Source: DASRSS01 sp035765515 (lineage in GTDB: Bacteria; Actinomycetota; Actinomycetes; Mycobacteriales; Jatrophihabitantaceae). From it: a stretch of DNA of 64,000 bases. Below, one piece after another: positions 17,716-26,629 of this stretch (position 1 is its first letter; each line of letters starts with the position of its first letter). The stretch spans positions 5,722 through 69,721 of the forward strand of contig DASTXN010000068.1 of assembly GCA_035765515.1 (NCBI GenBank). The letters run 5' to 3'. The notes beneath the pieces were generated by a model. It worked only from the letters and a program-made list of their open reading frames with translations, did no database searches and was not told where the DNA came from. The position numbers were made by a program, and so were the translations under genes.

Positions 17716-18810
17716 ATGAGGCTGGTGGTGGATGCGATCGGGGTGCGGCCCGGCAGCGCGGCGATCGTAATCGAGGGCCTGCTCCGCGGTTGGGAGCAGG
17801 TCGCACCCGAAGACGAACTTGTGGTACTGACCGACGGGCAACCGGCGTTCGATGTTCCCGCCATTGCGGCGGTGCAGCGGCTCGTGGACGGTCGCGCTGG
17901 ACTGCGTGCGCGGCTGGCCGCGCAGACGACCGGCGTGCGCCTGGCCTGCCGTCGGCTCGGCGCCGACGCCCTGCTGTCGTCGGTGACCGCCGGAGCGTTC
18001 CTCGGCGCTGCTTGCCCGCGCGGGGCGATCGTCTACGACTTGCGACACGAGTTGCGGCCTGAGCAGTTCTCCTTCGGACGGCGCCTGATCCGCAGGGTCG
18101 CTTACGGCTGGACGTTCCGTCGCGCGAACGCACTGTTCTGCATCTCTGAACGCACGCGGCAGGACGTCCTCGCCACCCGGCCGTGGCTGGCCGCCAAGAC
18201 CCACGCCACGCTGCTGGGTGCCGACCATGCGGCCGACTGGCGGCCCGCGGGGACCCCGGCTGGAACTCGGTACGTGCTCGCGTTCGGTCACTTCCCGAAC
18301 AAAAATCTCGCCGGTGTGCTCCACGCGTGGCAGGTGTTCGCGCCGCACGTCGACCTGCGGCTGCGCGTGTGCGGTCTGCCGCGGGACGCCCGGGCCTGGG
18401 CAGAGCGCACCGTCGCAGAACTCGGACTCGGCGAGACCGTAGAGCTGCTGGGCTGGCTTGATGACGGGCAGTTCCGCTCCGTGTTCGCCGGCGCCGCCGC
18501 AGTCTTGTTCCCGTCCGACTTCGAAGGATTCGGACTGCCGGTGGTCGAGGCAATGCTGCTGGGCATTCCGGTCGTCGTCTCGACGGACCGAGCCTTGCTG
18601 GAGGTCAGCGGCGGTCACGCGGTGGTCGCGACGGACGAGCGCCCGGAGACGTTGGCTGCGGCGATCGATTCGGCGCTGAACCGCCCGCCCGGCGCGGTCG
18701 AGGCCGCGATGGCCCACGCCCGCACATTCACCTGGGCGCGCATGGCACGGCAAGTCCGCGATATCCTCTCCCGCCCGGTCGGGGTTCGAGTCACGTCGGC
18801 GCGACGGTGA
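17716..18810 (+). CDS. Glycosyltransferase, GT4
   Basis: A 364-residue GT-B glycosyltransferase. The donor-binding half has FGHFPNKNLAGVLHAW, a GWLDDGQF segment and the EX7E motif in FPSDFEGFGLPVVEAM; the N-terminus MRLVVDAIGVRPGSAA and the VYDLRHELRPEQF block occur in mannosyl- and rhamnosyltransferases of capsule loci. ATG 17716 was chosen because the longer frame only covers the opposite methyltransferase gene. There is no clear ribosome site, only GCGGA. An 18-bp palindrome follows the gene. Confidence 0.88.
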   Translation: MRLVVDAIGVRPGSAAIVIEGLLRGWEQVAPEDELVVLTDGQPAFDVPAIAAVQRLVDGRAGLRARLAAQTTGVRLACRRLGADALLSSVTAGAFLGAACPRGAIVYDLRHELRPEQFSFGRRLIRRVAYGWTFRRANALFCISERTRQDVLATRPWLAAKTHATLLGADHAADWRPAGTPAGTRYVLAFGHFPNKNLAGVLHAWQVFAPHVDLRLRVCGLPRDARAWAERTVAELGLGETVELLGWLDDGQFRSVFAGAAAVLFPSDFEGFGLPVVEAMLLGIPVVVSTDRALLEVSGGHAVVATDERPETLAAAIDSALNRPPGAVEAAMAHARTFTWARMARQVRDILSRPVGVRVTSARR

Positions 18811-18872
18811 CGGCTCGATCACATACGGTGACCTCGAAACCGGACAGCACCGACCGTTCCGAAAAGACGCCG

Positions 18873-18890
18873 AAGCCGCGCGCGCGGCTT
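18873..18890 (+). terminator. 18-bp perfect palindrome
   Basis: AAGCCGCG, CG and CGCGGCTT form a perfect 18-bp palindrome 62 nt after one gene and 20 nt before the next. It can fold as a 7-bp stem with a 4-nt loop. It could terminate the glycosyltransferase transcript or act as an operator for the methyltransferase. No T-run. Confidence 0.4.
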
Positions 18891-18910
18891 TCGAAGACAG
18901 GATCGCCGCC

Positions 18911-19603
18911 GTGAAGCAGAACCTCCGTACCCGCCTCAAGTCGACCGTCGCGCGCGTCGGGATCGACAACACCCGGCTGGACGTGCTGTTCAACCTCGCG
19001 AAGGTCGAGACGTGGCGGCGAGCGCATGTGCCTGCCGACTGTCCCGTGTTCGACCTGCGGACCGACATGTACGACTTCCTGCAGGCCAAGCACATCGGGA
19101 ACGAGCCGATCGACTACCTGGAGTTCGGCGTGTACGAGGGCGGCTCAATCACACGCTGGGCCGAACTCAACACCAACCAGGCGTCCCGGTTCGTCGGCTT
19201 CGACACGTTCGAGGGCCTGCCCGAGCAGTGGCAGCGGATCAACGGCAAGATGCAGCGCTCTGCCTTCGACACCGGCGGCGCGGTCCCGCAGGTCGTCGAC
19301 GGCCGCGTCGAGTTCGTCAAGGGGTTATTCCAGGACACCCTCGGATCGTTCCTCGCGTCCTTCGAACCGCGCTCACGCATCGTCATGCACTGCGACGCGG
19401 ACTTGTACTCGTCCACGCTGTACGCGTTGACCAAGTGCGACGGGCTGCTCGTCCCCGGCTCGATCGTGATCTTCGACGAGTTCTCCTCGGTGCTGAACGA
19501 GTTCGCTGCGTTAGCGGACTATTGCAGCGCTTACCGGCGCACGTACGAGGTGATCGCCGCGACGTCCGAGTACTTCGCCCAGATCGCGATCCGGATGCGC
19601 TGA
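18911..19603 (+). CDS. TylF/MycF-like sugar O-methyltransferase
   Basis: A 230-residue class I methyltransferase of the macrocin-O-methyltransferase (TylF) type. Motif I is YLEFGVYEGGSI, followed by FVGFDTFEGLPEQW, VKGLFQDTL, the metal-site region HCDADLYSST and VPGSIVIFDEF. These metal-dependent enzymes methylate sugar hydroxyls. The family's acidic metal ligands appear conserved (DADLY, FDEF). Start GTG 18911 has only a weak AGGA upstream. The stop codon is 6 nt before glf, so the two are probably one operon. Confidence 0.82.
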   Translation: MKQNLRTRLKSTVARVGIDNTRLDVLFNLAKVETWRRAHVPADCPVFDLRTDMYDFLQAKHIGNEPIDYLEFGVYEGGSITRWAELNTNQASRFVGFDTFEGLPEQWQRINGKMQRSAFDTGGAVPQVVDGRVEFVKGLFQDTLGSFLASFEPRSRIVMHCDADLYSSTLYALTKCDGLLVPGSIVIFDEFSSVLNEFAALADYCSAYRRTYEVIAATSEYFAQIAIRMR

Positions 19604-19609
19604 CTGCAG

Positions 19610-20797
19610 ATGCCAGAGCCGGATGTCGTCGTCGTCGGTGCGGGCCTGTTCGGTCTCACGACGGCCGAGCGATGCGCCGCGGAGCTTGGCCTGCACGTAC
19701 TGGTCGTCGACCGGCGCGACCATATCGGCGGGAACGCCTATAGCGAGAGCGAGCCGAATACTGGCATCGAGGTGCACAAGTACGGTGCGCACCTGTTCCA
19801 CACCTCGAACCGGCGGGTGTGGGAGTACGTCAACCGATTCACCACGTTCACCGGGTATCAGCACCGGGTCTTCGGCCGGTATCGCGGGCAGGTGTACCCG
19901 CTGCCGCTCAACCTGGGCTTGATCAACGCGTTCTTCGGCAAGGCCTACACGCCGGAACAGGCGCGGGCGCTCATCGCCGAACAGGCCCGCGAGTACGACA
20001 GCGCGACCGCGTCGAACCTGGAGGAGAAGGCAATCAGCCTGATCGGCCGCCCCCTGTACGAGGCGTTCGTGAAGGGCTACACCGCCAAGCAGTGGCAGAC
20101 CGATCCGACCGAGCTGAGCCCGGACATCATCACCCGCCTGCCCGTGCGCTACAACTTCGACAACCGGTACTTCAGCGACACGTACGAAGGCCTGCCGACC
20201 GACGGCTACACCGCCTGGCTGCAGCGGATGATCGACCACCCGAACATCGAAGTCCGGCTGCGTACCGATTTCCTCGACCCGGGTGAGGGGCTGCTCGGTA
20301 AGTACCGCGGCAAGGTGCCGATCGTCTACACCGGCCCGATCGACGAGTACTTCGGTCACAGCGAGGGTCGGCTGTCGTGGCGGACCGTCGACTTCGACAC
20401 GGAGGTGCTGGACGTCGACGACTACCAAGGCACGGCGGTGATCAACTGCAACGACCTGGACGTGCCCGCCACCCGCGAGCTGGAGTTCAAGCACTTCCAT
20501 CCGGAGCGGTCCTACCCGGCCGGCCGGACGGTCGTCGTGCGCGAGTACTCGCGCTTCGCCAAGGAGGGCGACGAGCCGTACTACCCGATCGGCACGGCCG
20601 AGGATCGCGCCATGCTGCTGCGCTATCGCGAGCTCGCCGCCGCAGAACCGGGCGTCCTGTTCGGCGGACGGCTGGGCACCTATCAGTACCTGGACATGCA
20701 CATGGCGATCGCGTCCGCGCTGACGCTGGTCGACAACAAGCTCGCGCTCCACTTCGGTGGCGATGCCCGGTTGGACGGCGGGACCGTCGCGAGCTGA
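19610..20797 (+). CDS. glf: UDP-galactopyranose mutase
   Basis: Flavoenzyme that interconverts UDP-galactopyranose and UDP-galactofuranose, the donor of Galf residues. The 395-residue protein opens with the FAD motif VVVGAGLFGLTTAE, then HIGGNAYSE, KYGAHLFHTS (FAD and substrate contacts), FFGKAYTPEQA, YTAKQWQTDP and the C-terminal GRLGTYQYLDMHMAI, all hallmark Glf blocks. Its presence means the surface glycan made here contains galactofuranose; in mycobacteria the same sugar is used for arabinogalactan. It converges on the sulfotransferase gene. Confidence 0.96.
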   Translation: MPEPDVVVVGAGLFGLTTAERCAAELGLHVLVVDRRDHIGGNAYSESEPNTGIEVHKYGAHLFHTSNRRVWEYVNRFTTFTGYQHRVFGRYRGQVYPLPLNLGLINAFFGKAYTPEQARALIAEQAREYDSATASNLEEKAISLIGRPLYEAFVKGYTAKQWQTDPTELSPDIITRLPVRYNFDNRYFSDTYEGLPTDGYTAWLQRMIDHPNIEVRLRTDFLDPGEGLLGKYRGKVPIVYTGPIDEYFGHSEGRLSWRTVDFDTEVLDVDDYQGTAVINCNDLDVPATRELEFKHFHPERSYPAGRTVVVREYSRFAKEGDEPYYPIGTAEDRAMLLRYRELAAAEPGVLFGGRLGTYQYLDMHMAIASALTLVDNKLALHFGGDARLDGGTVAS

Positions 20798-20815
20798 CGG
20801 AGCCCTATCGGCCGG

Positions 20816-21877
20816 TCACACCGACCAGGTCGCGAACGAGCTTCCGGTCAGCGCTCGCAGCTCGTCCACCTCGCCCTGAAGCAACTCGCGCAGCGCGGCG
20901 ACCGCCCGCGGTGACAGCTCCGGCGCCGGAACGCCGGTGCGCAGATGCTGGTGCGCGAGCCGGCTGGCCAGGGTGCGGTGGCGTTCGGGCAGCCGGTGCA
21001 GCGCGCGGACGAGCGGGCCGCGCCGCAGCGCCATGACCCAGCCGGGAAAGGTGCGCTTGTCGTCGCGCGTGTTCAGCCGGCGGAAGTCGGCGGCATCCAG
21101 GTCCGGACGCTCGAGGTCGAGGAAGTCGAACACGCTGCCGACGACGCGGGCCGGGTCGGCGGCGAGGTCGGCCAGGTCGACCACCGTGATGTGGTCGCGT
21201 TCAAATCGGCGCAGGTACTCGCGCAGCTGGGTGGCGTATCGGCTGGATGCGACCAGCCAGTTGGCAGGGTCGTCTGCGTCCTGTAGCTCGACCTCGAGCG
21301 GTCGGCTTGCCGCGCGCCACTGCAACTGCTCGGCGTACTCGGCGACGATCCGTTCCACGGGGTCGCGCACCAGATAGATCACGCGTGCGTCCGGGACAAG
21401 GTCCGCCATCCGGTCCGCGACGCCGGGAAAGCACGGTGACTTGGAGTAGAACGGCGTCGACTCCACGCGATAGCGCGTGCCGGCCGCGAAGTTGTCCTGG
21501 TACTGGCCCAGCCAGCCGCGGCAGTCGGGATCCTGGAAAAACCGCAGCTCCTTGTCGCGGGAGATCGTGATCTCGGGATGCAGACCGAGGTAGCTGTGCA
21601 TGCTCGTCGTTCCCGCCTTGGTCGCGCCGACGATAACGACGTTCGGCATGCGATCAGGGTCCGGCTCGGTGGCCTGCGGATCCCGCCGCGGCACACGGTC
21701 GGCGGGATGGATCCGGGCGGCGCACAGTGGGCACACGTCCCAGCTCTCACCGCGTGAACGCAGCGCCCAACCAGTGCGGTGCAGATCGGCGGCGGTGTTG
21801 ATCGTCAGAACGGGCGGGAAGCAGAGATCGCACTGGATCGACACCAGCCCACGTGGGAGGTCGGCAAGGACCGTCAT
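20816..21877 (-). CDS. PAPS-dependent sulfotransferase with N-terminal CxxC knuckles
   Basis: A 353-residue enzyme predicted to move sulfate from PAPS to a sugar. The 5'-phosphosulfate loop is VGATKAGTTSMHSYLG (near residue 80) and the 3'-phosphate site is RDPVERIVAEY (near 168); the rest fits the Sulfotransfer/Stf0-like fold. The first 60 residues carry CDLC and CPLC about 30 residues apart, a likely zinc knuckle that family members normally lack. ATG 21877 gives an ATGA overlap with the upstream methyltransferase; a longer frame to 21910 would run further into that gene. It implies a sulfated product. Confidence 0.88.
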   Translation of the reverse strand: MTVLADLPRGLVSIQCDLCFPPVLTINTAADLHRTGWALRSRGESWDVCPLCAARIHPADRVPRRDPQATEPDPDRMPNVVIVGATKAGTTSMHSYLGLHPEITISRDKELRFFQDPDCRGWLGQYQDNFAAGTRYRVESTPFYSKSPCFPGVADRMADLVPDARVIYLVRDPVERIVAEYAEQLQWRAASRPLEVELQDADDPANWLVASSRYATQLREYLRRFERDHITVVDLADLAADPARVVGSVFDFLDLERPDLDAADFRRLNTRDDKRTFPGWVMALRRGPLVRALHRLPERHRTLASRLAHQHLRTGVPAPELSPRAVAALRELLQGEVDELRALTGSSFATWSV

Positions 21878-22641
21878 CGAGGCCGCATCTGCGTCGGGGA
21901 CGCCATCCATGAGTGCAGCTTGGCGAGGTCCTTGCGGATCGTCGCGGCGAAGATGTTGCCTTGTCGCCCGGCGACCCGGTTCAGCAGCCGCTGCCCGGCG
22001 AGGAAGGTTCGCTCGGCTCGCGCGTCACTCAGGTGCAGTTTCCGCTGCAGCACCGCCGACGCCGCCCGGCCCTGCCCTAGGTTCCATTCGGTGTGAATCT
22101 CGATCGGAATCTCGTACGCCGGGTCGAATGACGCAACGGCTTTGGCCAGCTCGCGGCGGGTCCAGCGGTACACGAAGTTGGGGACGCCGGAGCCGTCGAC
22201 GCCGCCGGACTCATAGCCGCCGTCGATGACTGCGGGAAGTTCGTGCCAGGACACGACACCCGCGCGGGTGGCCAGACGCATCATGGTTGAGTCCTGATTC
22301 TCGACGAGGAGCACGGTCTTGGCGGCGATGCGGTACATCTCGTGCAGCGCCTCGTGGGGCCGCGAACAGTGGTGCAGACCGGAATGGCCGACGACGTGGT
22401 CAAAGCCCCGCGACTCGTAGGGCATGTCGTGCGCGTCGACCACGGCGCCGCCGATCGCGCTGCTCGGGCTATCGGGCGCGATGTTGACGAAGGTGCAGTG
22501 CGTCAACCCGACCTCGCGGCAGACGAGCTCGTCGAACGTACCCGCGAACTGCACCAGGACGCTGTCGTCGCGCGCGATAACTCCGTCACGGATGTGTCCC
22601 CGCAGAAGCTTCGCAAAGGTGCTGGCTCCCGGTTCGACCAT
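21874..22641 (-). CDS. Methyltransferase type 11-like protein
   Basis: A 255-residue protein with a methyltransferase-like layout: an acidic post-motif (GGAVVDAHDMPYE), VVGHSGLHHCSRPHEALHE and MYRIAAKTVLLVENQ. Motif I is unusual (VLVQFAGTFDEL in place of a GxGxG loop), so SAM binding is probable but not certain. ATG 22641 has GAGAAG upstream. It overlaps the sulfotransferase by 4 nt, so both are translated together, and it is divergent from the acetyltransferase gene. Possible role: sugar methylation or a related tailoring step. Confidence 0.7.
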   Translation of the reverse strand: MVEPGASTFAKLLRGHIRDGVIARDDSVLVQFAGTFDELVCREVGLTHCTFVNIAPDSPSSAIGGAVVDAHDMPYESRGFDHVVGHSGLHHCSRPHEALHEMYRIAAKTVLLVENQDSTMMRLATRAGVVSWHELPAVIDGGYESGGVDGSGVPNFVYRWTRRELAKAVASFDPAYEIPIEIHTEWNLGQGRAASAVLQRKLHLSDARAERTFLAGQRLLNRVAGRQGNIFAATIRKDLAKLHSWMASPTQMRPR

Positions 22642-22806
22642 CACTTCTCGATTCGTCGCTGCGGCATGCGGGGATGCTACCTAGGTTGCGTGCATCGCGC
22701 CGCCGGGACGTTCGCGGCAGGCGCGGGCGAGGACGGGGCTAGGGCGAGGCGTGCAACCGGCGCAAGCTGGCCGATGCATCAAGAGGCGACGTGCGCTCGC
22801 CATGTG

Positions 22807-22812
22807 TAACCT
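22807..22812 (+). promoter_or_regulatory. -10 box TAACCT, leaderless start
   Basis: TAACCT ends 7 nt before the GTG at 22820. The same spacing recurs at other genes here, so the GTG is favoured as a leaderless start over the ATG at 22802, which would lie upstream of the -10 box. Confidence 0.5.
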
Positions 22813-22819
22813 CACGCGA

Positions 22820-23482
22820 GTGCGCCAAGCCCTGACGACGCTGGTGTTCCTACTGCCGCCGAGCCACCTGAAGGTGACACTGCTCAATCGGCTGGGGCAC
22901 GACGTCCACCCCACCGCTCGGATCGGTATCTGCCTCGTCCAGCGCGTCGCGCGCTTCGAACTTGCCGAAGGCGTTCTGATCAATCACTTCAACATCTTCC
23001 GCGACCTCGACCGTGTCCAGATGGGCCGGGGATCGCGCATCTTCATGTTCAATTGGATCCTCGGCGACTCCGGCTTCGAGCCCGGCATGTCTCAGGGCGA
23101 GAACCGGCGGACGCTCCGCATGGGCTCCCACTCACACATCATCAGCCACCATTACCTGGACTGTGGTGGAGGGCTGCTGATGGGCGACAACTGCTGGATC
23201 ACCGGCATCCGGAGCACCGTTCTGACGCACGCCTTCGACCCGGTCGCGGGCAGCATGATTCTCGATCCGGTGACGCTGGAGGACGGCTCTGTGGTGGCGA
23301 CGTGCTGCACGATGCTTCCGGGGACCGTCGTCGGCGCTCGCTCGCTTGTGGGCGCCGGGTCGACCACTTGGACGGGGCAGAAAGTCGTCGCCGAGACGCT
23401 TAGCGGTGGAGTGCCAGCACGTCGGCTTACCCCGATCACGATCTCGCCGGAGGCATACAAGCGAGCCCGGTACGACGGGTGA
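22820..23482 (+). CDS. Hexapeptide-repeat acyltransferase (LbH family)
   Basis: A 220-residue left-handed beta-helix acyltransferase, like serine, maltose or sugar O-acetyltransferases. Imperfect hexapeptide turns run from about 30 to 190 (VHPTARIG, LLMGDNCWITG, GSVVATCCTMLPGTVVG, SLVGAGS), with the family end SGGVPARRLTPI. Histidines in the SHSHIISHHYLD segment may include the catalytic one. An ATG at 22802 would add six residues. Divergent from the methyltransferase/sulfotransferase pair. Probably O-acetylates a sugar of the polysaccharide. Confidence 0.85.
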   Translation: MRQALTTLVFLLPPSHLKVTLLNRLGHDVHPTARIGICLVQRVARFELAEGVLINHFNIFRDLDRVQMGRGSRIFMFNWILGDSGFEPGMSQGENRRTLRMGSHSHIISHHYLDCGGGLLMGDNCWITGIRSTVLTHAFDPVAGSMILDPVTLEDGSVVATCCTMLPGTVVGARSLVGAGSTTWTGQKVVAETLSGGVPARRLTPITISPEAYKRARYDG

Positions 23483-23520
23483 CCCGGTAACAGACCGAGC
23501 GACTCAGACCCGGATCCTGC

Positions 23521-24804
23521 TCAGCGGAAGGCTCCGCTCGTTGCCACCGCATGCCGCGGTGCTGGACGGATCGGCCGGGCTGTCCACCACAGCGCGATCC
23601 ACCAGCAGCAGGTGGAGACGCCGGTGCCGACGGCCATGGCCCACAAGGCGCCTTCAGCGTCACCAACCGCCGCTCCGAAGATCATGCAGGCGCCGACCAG
23701 GATGATGCTGATCACGTCCGTGACCATCGCCGGCGTGATCAGGCGACGTCCGATCAGGGACGCACGGATTCCGCTTTGCGCTGCCATCAGCAGCACCTTG
23801 AGGCTGAGCGCGAGCATGAGCGGCTTCACGGTGTCCCAGGAGTCGCCGAGCAGCGCGCGACCGATCGGGTTAGGCAGGAAGACGAGCACCACGAGGTTCA
23901 GGACGCCAACAGCGGTCGAGACGCCAATGGCGCGCCGCACGTGGTTGGACACGGCACGCTTGTCGTCGCGATCGCGCGCGATGTCCGCGGCAGCTGAGGT
24001 GCCGACGGCCAGCTGGACGGTGGTGCTCGGCGCCCCGAGAAGCGTCGCTGCACGGAACGCCGCCACTGCAATCGCGCTGCTGAACGCGGTCATGAGCGAG
24101 GCGGTCAGCAGCGTCGTTCCACTCGCGGAAATGCTGCTCACCAGCGAACGCCAGGAGAAGTTCCAGCGCTCACGAACCCAGGTCAGCCAACTGGTCGACG
24201 GCAGACCGTACTGCACGAACACCCAGAGCGCGGAGATGGCGCCGGTGCCAGTCCACGTGCCGACCACCCAGGTGAGCGAGGACTTGTCCAGCACCCGGAT
24301 AGCGACGAACGCGCCCGCCATCAGCACCAGCCAGAGCGAGTCGAGGACGATGGCCGCGGTCGGGCGCCGTCGGGCGATCGCCAGGTACCGCCCGACGTCC
24401 TGCAGCATGAGCAGCGGCATGGCGATCCCGAGGGCGAGCGTCGGGCCGCCGAGGGCACTGCCCAGCGAAAGCATGCCCAATCCGCTCAGGGCGCAGACGC
24501 CGCCCGCGGCGAGCCCCAGCAGCGTGGTCGACGACAACACGTCGCGCGGCCGCTCGTCGGCGTCCTCGGGATGCACCAGTACCGTGGTCGAGATCAGCCC
24601 ACGGAAGGAGATCTGGGCAACCGAGTAAATCATCGTGATCAGGCTGAACCGGCCGAACCCGACCGGGCCGAACATGTGCGCGACCCAGATCAGCGCGATG
24701 ATGTTGGACAGGCTCGAGATCCCCTGGTCGACCGTGACCAGGCTCAGCCGGCGGTTCGCGGACGCGACAGGAGCCGCGGCAACTGCCGCGGTCACGCTGC
24801 GCAC
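23521..24804 (-). CDS. Wzx-type polysaccharide flippase
   Basis: A 427-residue multipass membrane protein with about 12 hydrophobic segments, matching the MOP-superfamily flippases that move undecaprenyl-linked repeat units across the membrane. The first helix (SLSNIIALIWVAHMFGPVGF) and FGRFSLITMIYS resemble the start of Wzx/RfbX proteins. GTG 24804 is the first start in the frame; another GTG at 24795 would remove three residues and neither has a clear ribosome site. It is divergent from the first SGNH gene. Together with the Wzy-like gene at 34103-35395 it defines a Wzx/Wzy-type pathway. Confidence 0.87.
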   Translation of the reverse strand: MRSVTAAVAAAPVASANRRLSLVTVDQGISSLSNIIALIWVAHMFGPVGFGRFSLITMIYSVAQISFRGLISTTVLVHPEDADERPRDVLSSTTLLGLAAGGVCALSGLGMLSLGSALGGPTLALGIAMPLLMLQDVGRYLAIARRRPTAAIVLDSLWLVLMAGAFVAIRVLDKSSLTWVVGTWTGTGAISALWVFVQYGLPSTSWLTWVRERWNFSWRSLVSSISASGTTLLTASLMTAFSSAIAVAAFRAATLLGAPSTTVQLAVGTSAAADIARDRDDKRAVSNHVRRAIGVSTAVGVLNLVVLVFLPNPIGRALLGDSWDTVKPLMLALSLKVLLMAAQSGIRASLIGRRLITPAMVTDVISIILVGACMIFGAAVGDAEGALWAMAVGTGVSTCCWWIALWWTARPIRPAPRHAVATSGAFR

Positions 24805-24899
24805 CGGCCGTCTGACACGGCGAAATCATCGCAGAGATCCCGGACCTTCGCCTGGGGAACGAAGTTGAGGGCCGGCGGAAATGTGTCACAGTTACGCGC

Positions 24900-25880
24900 G
24901 TGACTTTGAGATCGTCGCTGCACCGTGCCCGCGGGTCCGTGCGCGTCCAGCAGCAACTCACGCGGGTCCGCCAGCTCCGGAACCAGCTCGTCGACGCCCC
25001 CCTACGCCAGCTGGAGTACGCCCGGCGCGGATTGGTCGCCGGCGACGTCGACGTGCTGTTGCTCGGTGACAGCTCGACGCTGAGCTGGTCCGTCCGCGAC
25101 ACAGATCGCACGCTGCTGCCGGCGATGCTCGCGCAGCGGCTGGGCAACGTCGTCTCCCTCAACGGGCCCGGCTTCGGGGCGGGCATCTTCGCCGAATCGT
25201 TGCGGATCCTCGGCACGCTGAAGCAACGGCCGAAGGCCGTCATCGTCACCCTCGCGCTGCGCACGAGCACCGCCACCCACATCTGCGCGCACCCGATCGT
25301 CGGCTACCCGCGCTCGCTCAACGCGCTCGCCCGCGTTCCGGGCGCGCGCCGCCCGATCCGCTACATCGGCCGAGGTGGGTCGCGGCACACGCCCGAACAG
25401 ATGGACGCGTACCTCGCACTGCCCGTCCACACCCGGTGGAGCGGCGAGAGCACGATCGCCGAGTTCCGCCGCCAGCTGAAGGGCACCGGCCTGCCGCCGT
25501 GGCCGATCGAGCTGGAGCGGCTGCGCTTCGACTACTTCCACGGCGAGCTGCTGCTGCCCGACAACGCCGGGCTGCAGGTGCTGACCCAGCTCGGCAAGCA
25601 GTTGGAGGAGTACGGCGTGCCGGCCGTCGGCGTGTGGAGCCGCCCACCGATCCAACGCGGCGAGATGCACTTTCCCGGCGAGTTCGAGGCACACGTCAGG
25701 GGCCAGTTGAAGATGCAGCAGGACGCGCTCGCGATCGGGTCGTCCAGCCTCGGGCCGCTGCTCGACGTCGACCTCGAGGACGAGGACTTCGAGGACAGCC
25801 AGAACGCGAACGAGCACTACTCCTTCACGGGCCGGGTGAAGGTCGCGGACGCCATCGCGGACGCAGTGCGGTCGGCCTGA
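24900..25880 (+). CDS. SGNH-hydrolase-like protein A
   Basis: A 326-residue protein with block I of the SGNH/GDSL fold, VLLLGDSSTLSW (Ser nucleophile near residue 59), and a later block with GPGFGAGIF. The C-terminal Asp-x-x-His block is not clear; NEHYSFTGR may take its place. There is no signal peptide or membrane helix; the Arg-rich N-terminus could lie at the membrane. A short inverted repeat (GTCAC, 10 nt, GTGAC at 24885-24904) covers the GTG start. The next SGNH gene begins 1 nt after its stop. Such proteins in capsule loci can act as polysaccharide O-acetyltransferases or esterases. Confidence 0.68.
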   Translation: MTLRSSLHRARGSVRVQQQLTRVRQLRNQLVDAPLRQLEYARRGLVAGDVDVLLLGDSSTLSWSVRDTDRTLLPAMLAQRLGNVVSLNGPGFGAGIFAESLRILGTLKQRPKAVIVTLALRTSTATHICAHPIVGYPRSLNALARVPGARRPIRYIGRGGSRHTPEQMDAYLALPVHTRWSGESTIAEFRRQLKGTGLPPWPIELERLRFDYFHGELLLPDNAGLQVLTQLGKQLEEYGVPAVGVWSRPPIQRGEMHFPGEFEAHVRGQLKMQQDALAIGSSSLGPLLDVDLEDEDFEDSQNANEHYSFTGRVKVADAIADAVRSA

Positions 25881-25881
25881 C

Positions 25882-26616
25882 GTGCTCGGACGGCTGAGGG
25901 CGTTCCTGCGCCTGCGCTGGGCGCGCCTGCTCGGCACGCTCGGTCTACTGCGGCTCCTCGCCGCGATGGCCCGCCGCAGCGTCGCCGAGGTCTGGGTCGG
26001 AGACTCGCACTCGGTTCTCCTCAACGCCGGCCGGTTCCCGTCCTTCGGCATCGCGCCGGTGTCACCGGGGCGATGGGTGTGGCACCTAGGGCCGCGCGTG
26101 ATGTTCTCGATCGCCCGCAACGACCTGCCACCTGCCCTGCGCCGGCTCGCCCGGATCCGCTGGCTGCGCCCAGGACGGGGCGTCGCCTGGTTCTTCGTCT
26201 TCGGCGAGATCGACATTCGCTGCCACCTGGGGCCTCGGATGGAGAGCGGCGCCGCCGACCTGAGTTTCGTCGACACCTACGTCGAGCGAGTGCATGCGTT
26301 TGTCGACGGCATCGGCGCGGCGACGGCGACCGTCGTCGTCCCGGTGCCGCCGAGCGTGGACGTGCTCGATCACGCGGCGTTCCCGGTCGCCGGCTCCTTC
26401 GAGGTGCGGCTGGCCGCGCACCAGGCGGTGCGCGAGCGGCTGGTGTCAGCGGCGGCTATCCCGCACCGTGGCCCGATCATCCGGGTGCTCGATCTCACCG
26501 AGGCGCTGGCGGACCCGAGTGGGTTGATGCTGCCGGAGTTCACCGACGACGGCTGTCACACCAACGCCGCCGGCCGCGTAGTCGTGCGGCGTGCGGTCGC
26601 CGCGCACCTGCGCTGA
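25882..26616 (+). CDS. SGNH-hydrolase-like protein B
   Basis: A 244-residue partner of the preceding gene. It shows block I VWVGDSHSVLL (Ser near 41), block III-like FFVFGEIDIRCH, and a C-terminal DDGCHTNAAG that fits the catalytic Asp-His block, so all expected SGNH elements are present. The hydrophobic N-terminus (LRLRWARLLGTLGLLRLLAAM) may associate with the membrane. GTG 25882 lies 1 nt after gene A, which implies coupled translation. Likely deacylase or O-acyltransferase on the glycan; converges on the FkbM gene. Confidence 0.7.
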   Translation: MLGRLRAFLRLRWARLLGTLGLLRLLAAMARRSVAEVWVGDSHSVLLNAGRFPSFGIAPVSPGRWVWHLGPRVMFSIARNDLPPALRRLARIRWLRPGRGVAWFFVFGEIDIRCHLGPRMESGAADLSFVDTYVERVHAFVDGIGAATATVVVPVPPSVDVLDHAAFPVAGSFEVRLAAHQAVRERLVSAAAIPHRGPIIRVLDLTEALADPSGLMLPEFTDDGCHTNAAGRVVVRRAVAAHLR

Positions 26617-26629
26617 CGCCGAGGGCCGG

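Noticed and set aside
19610..20797. Proof that the organism makes arabinogalactan and mycolates
   Set aside because: glf alone only shows Galf use; no mycolate genes are in the window.
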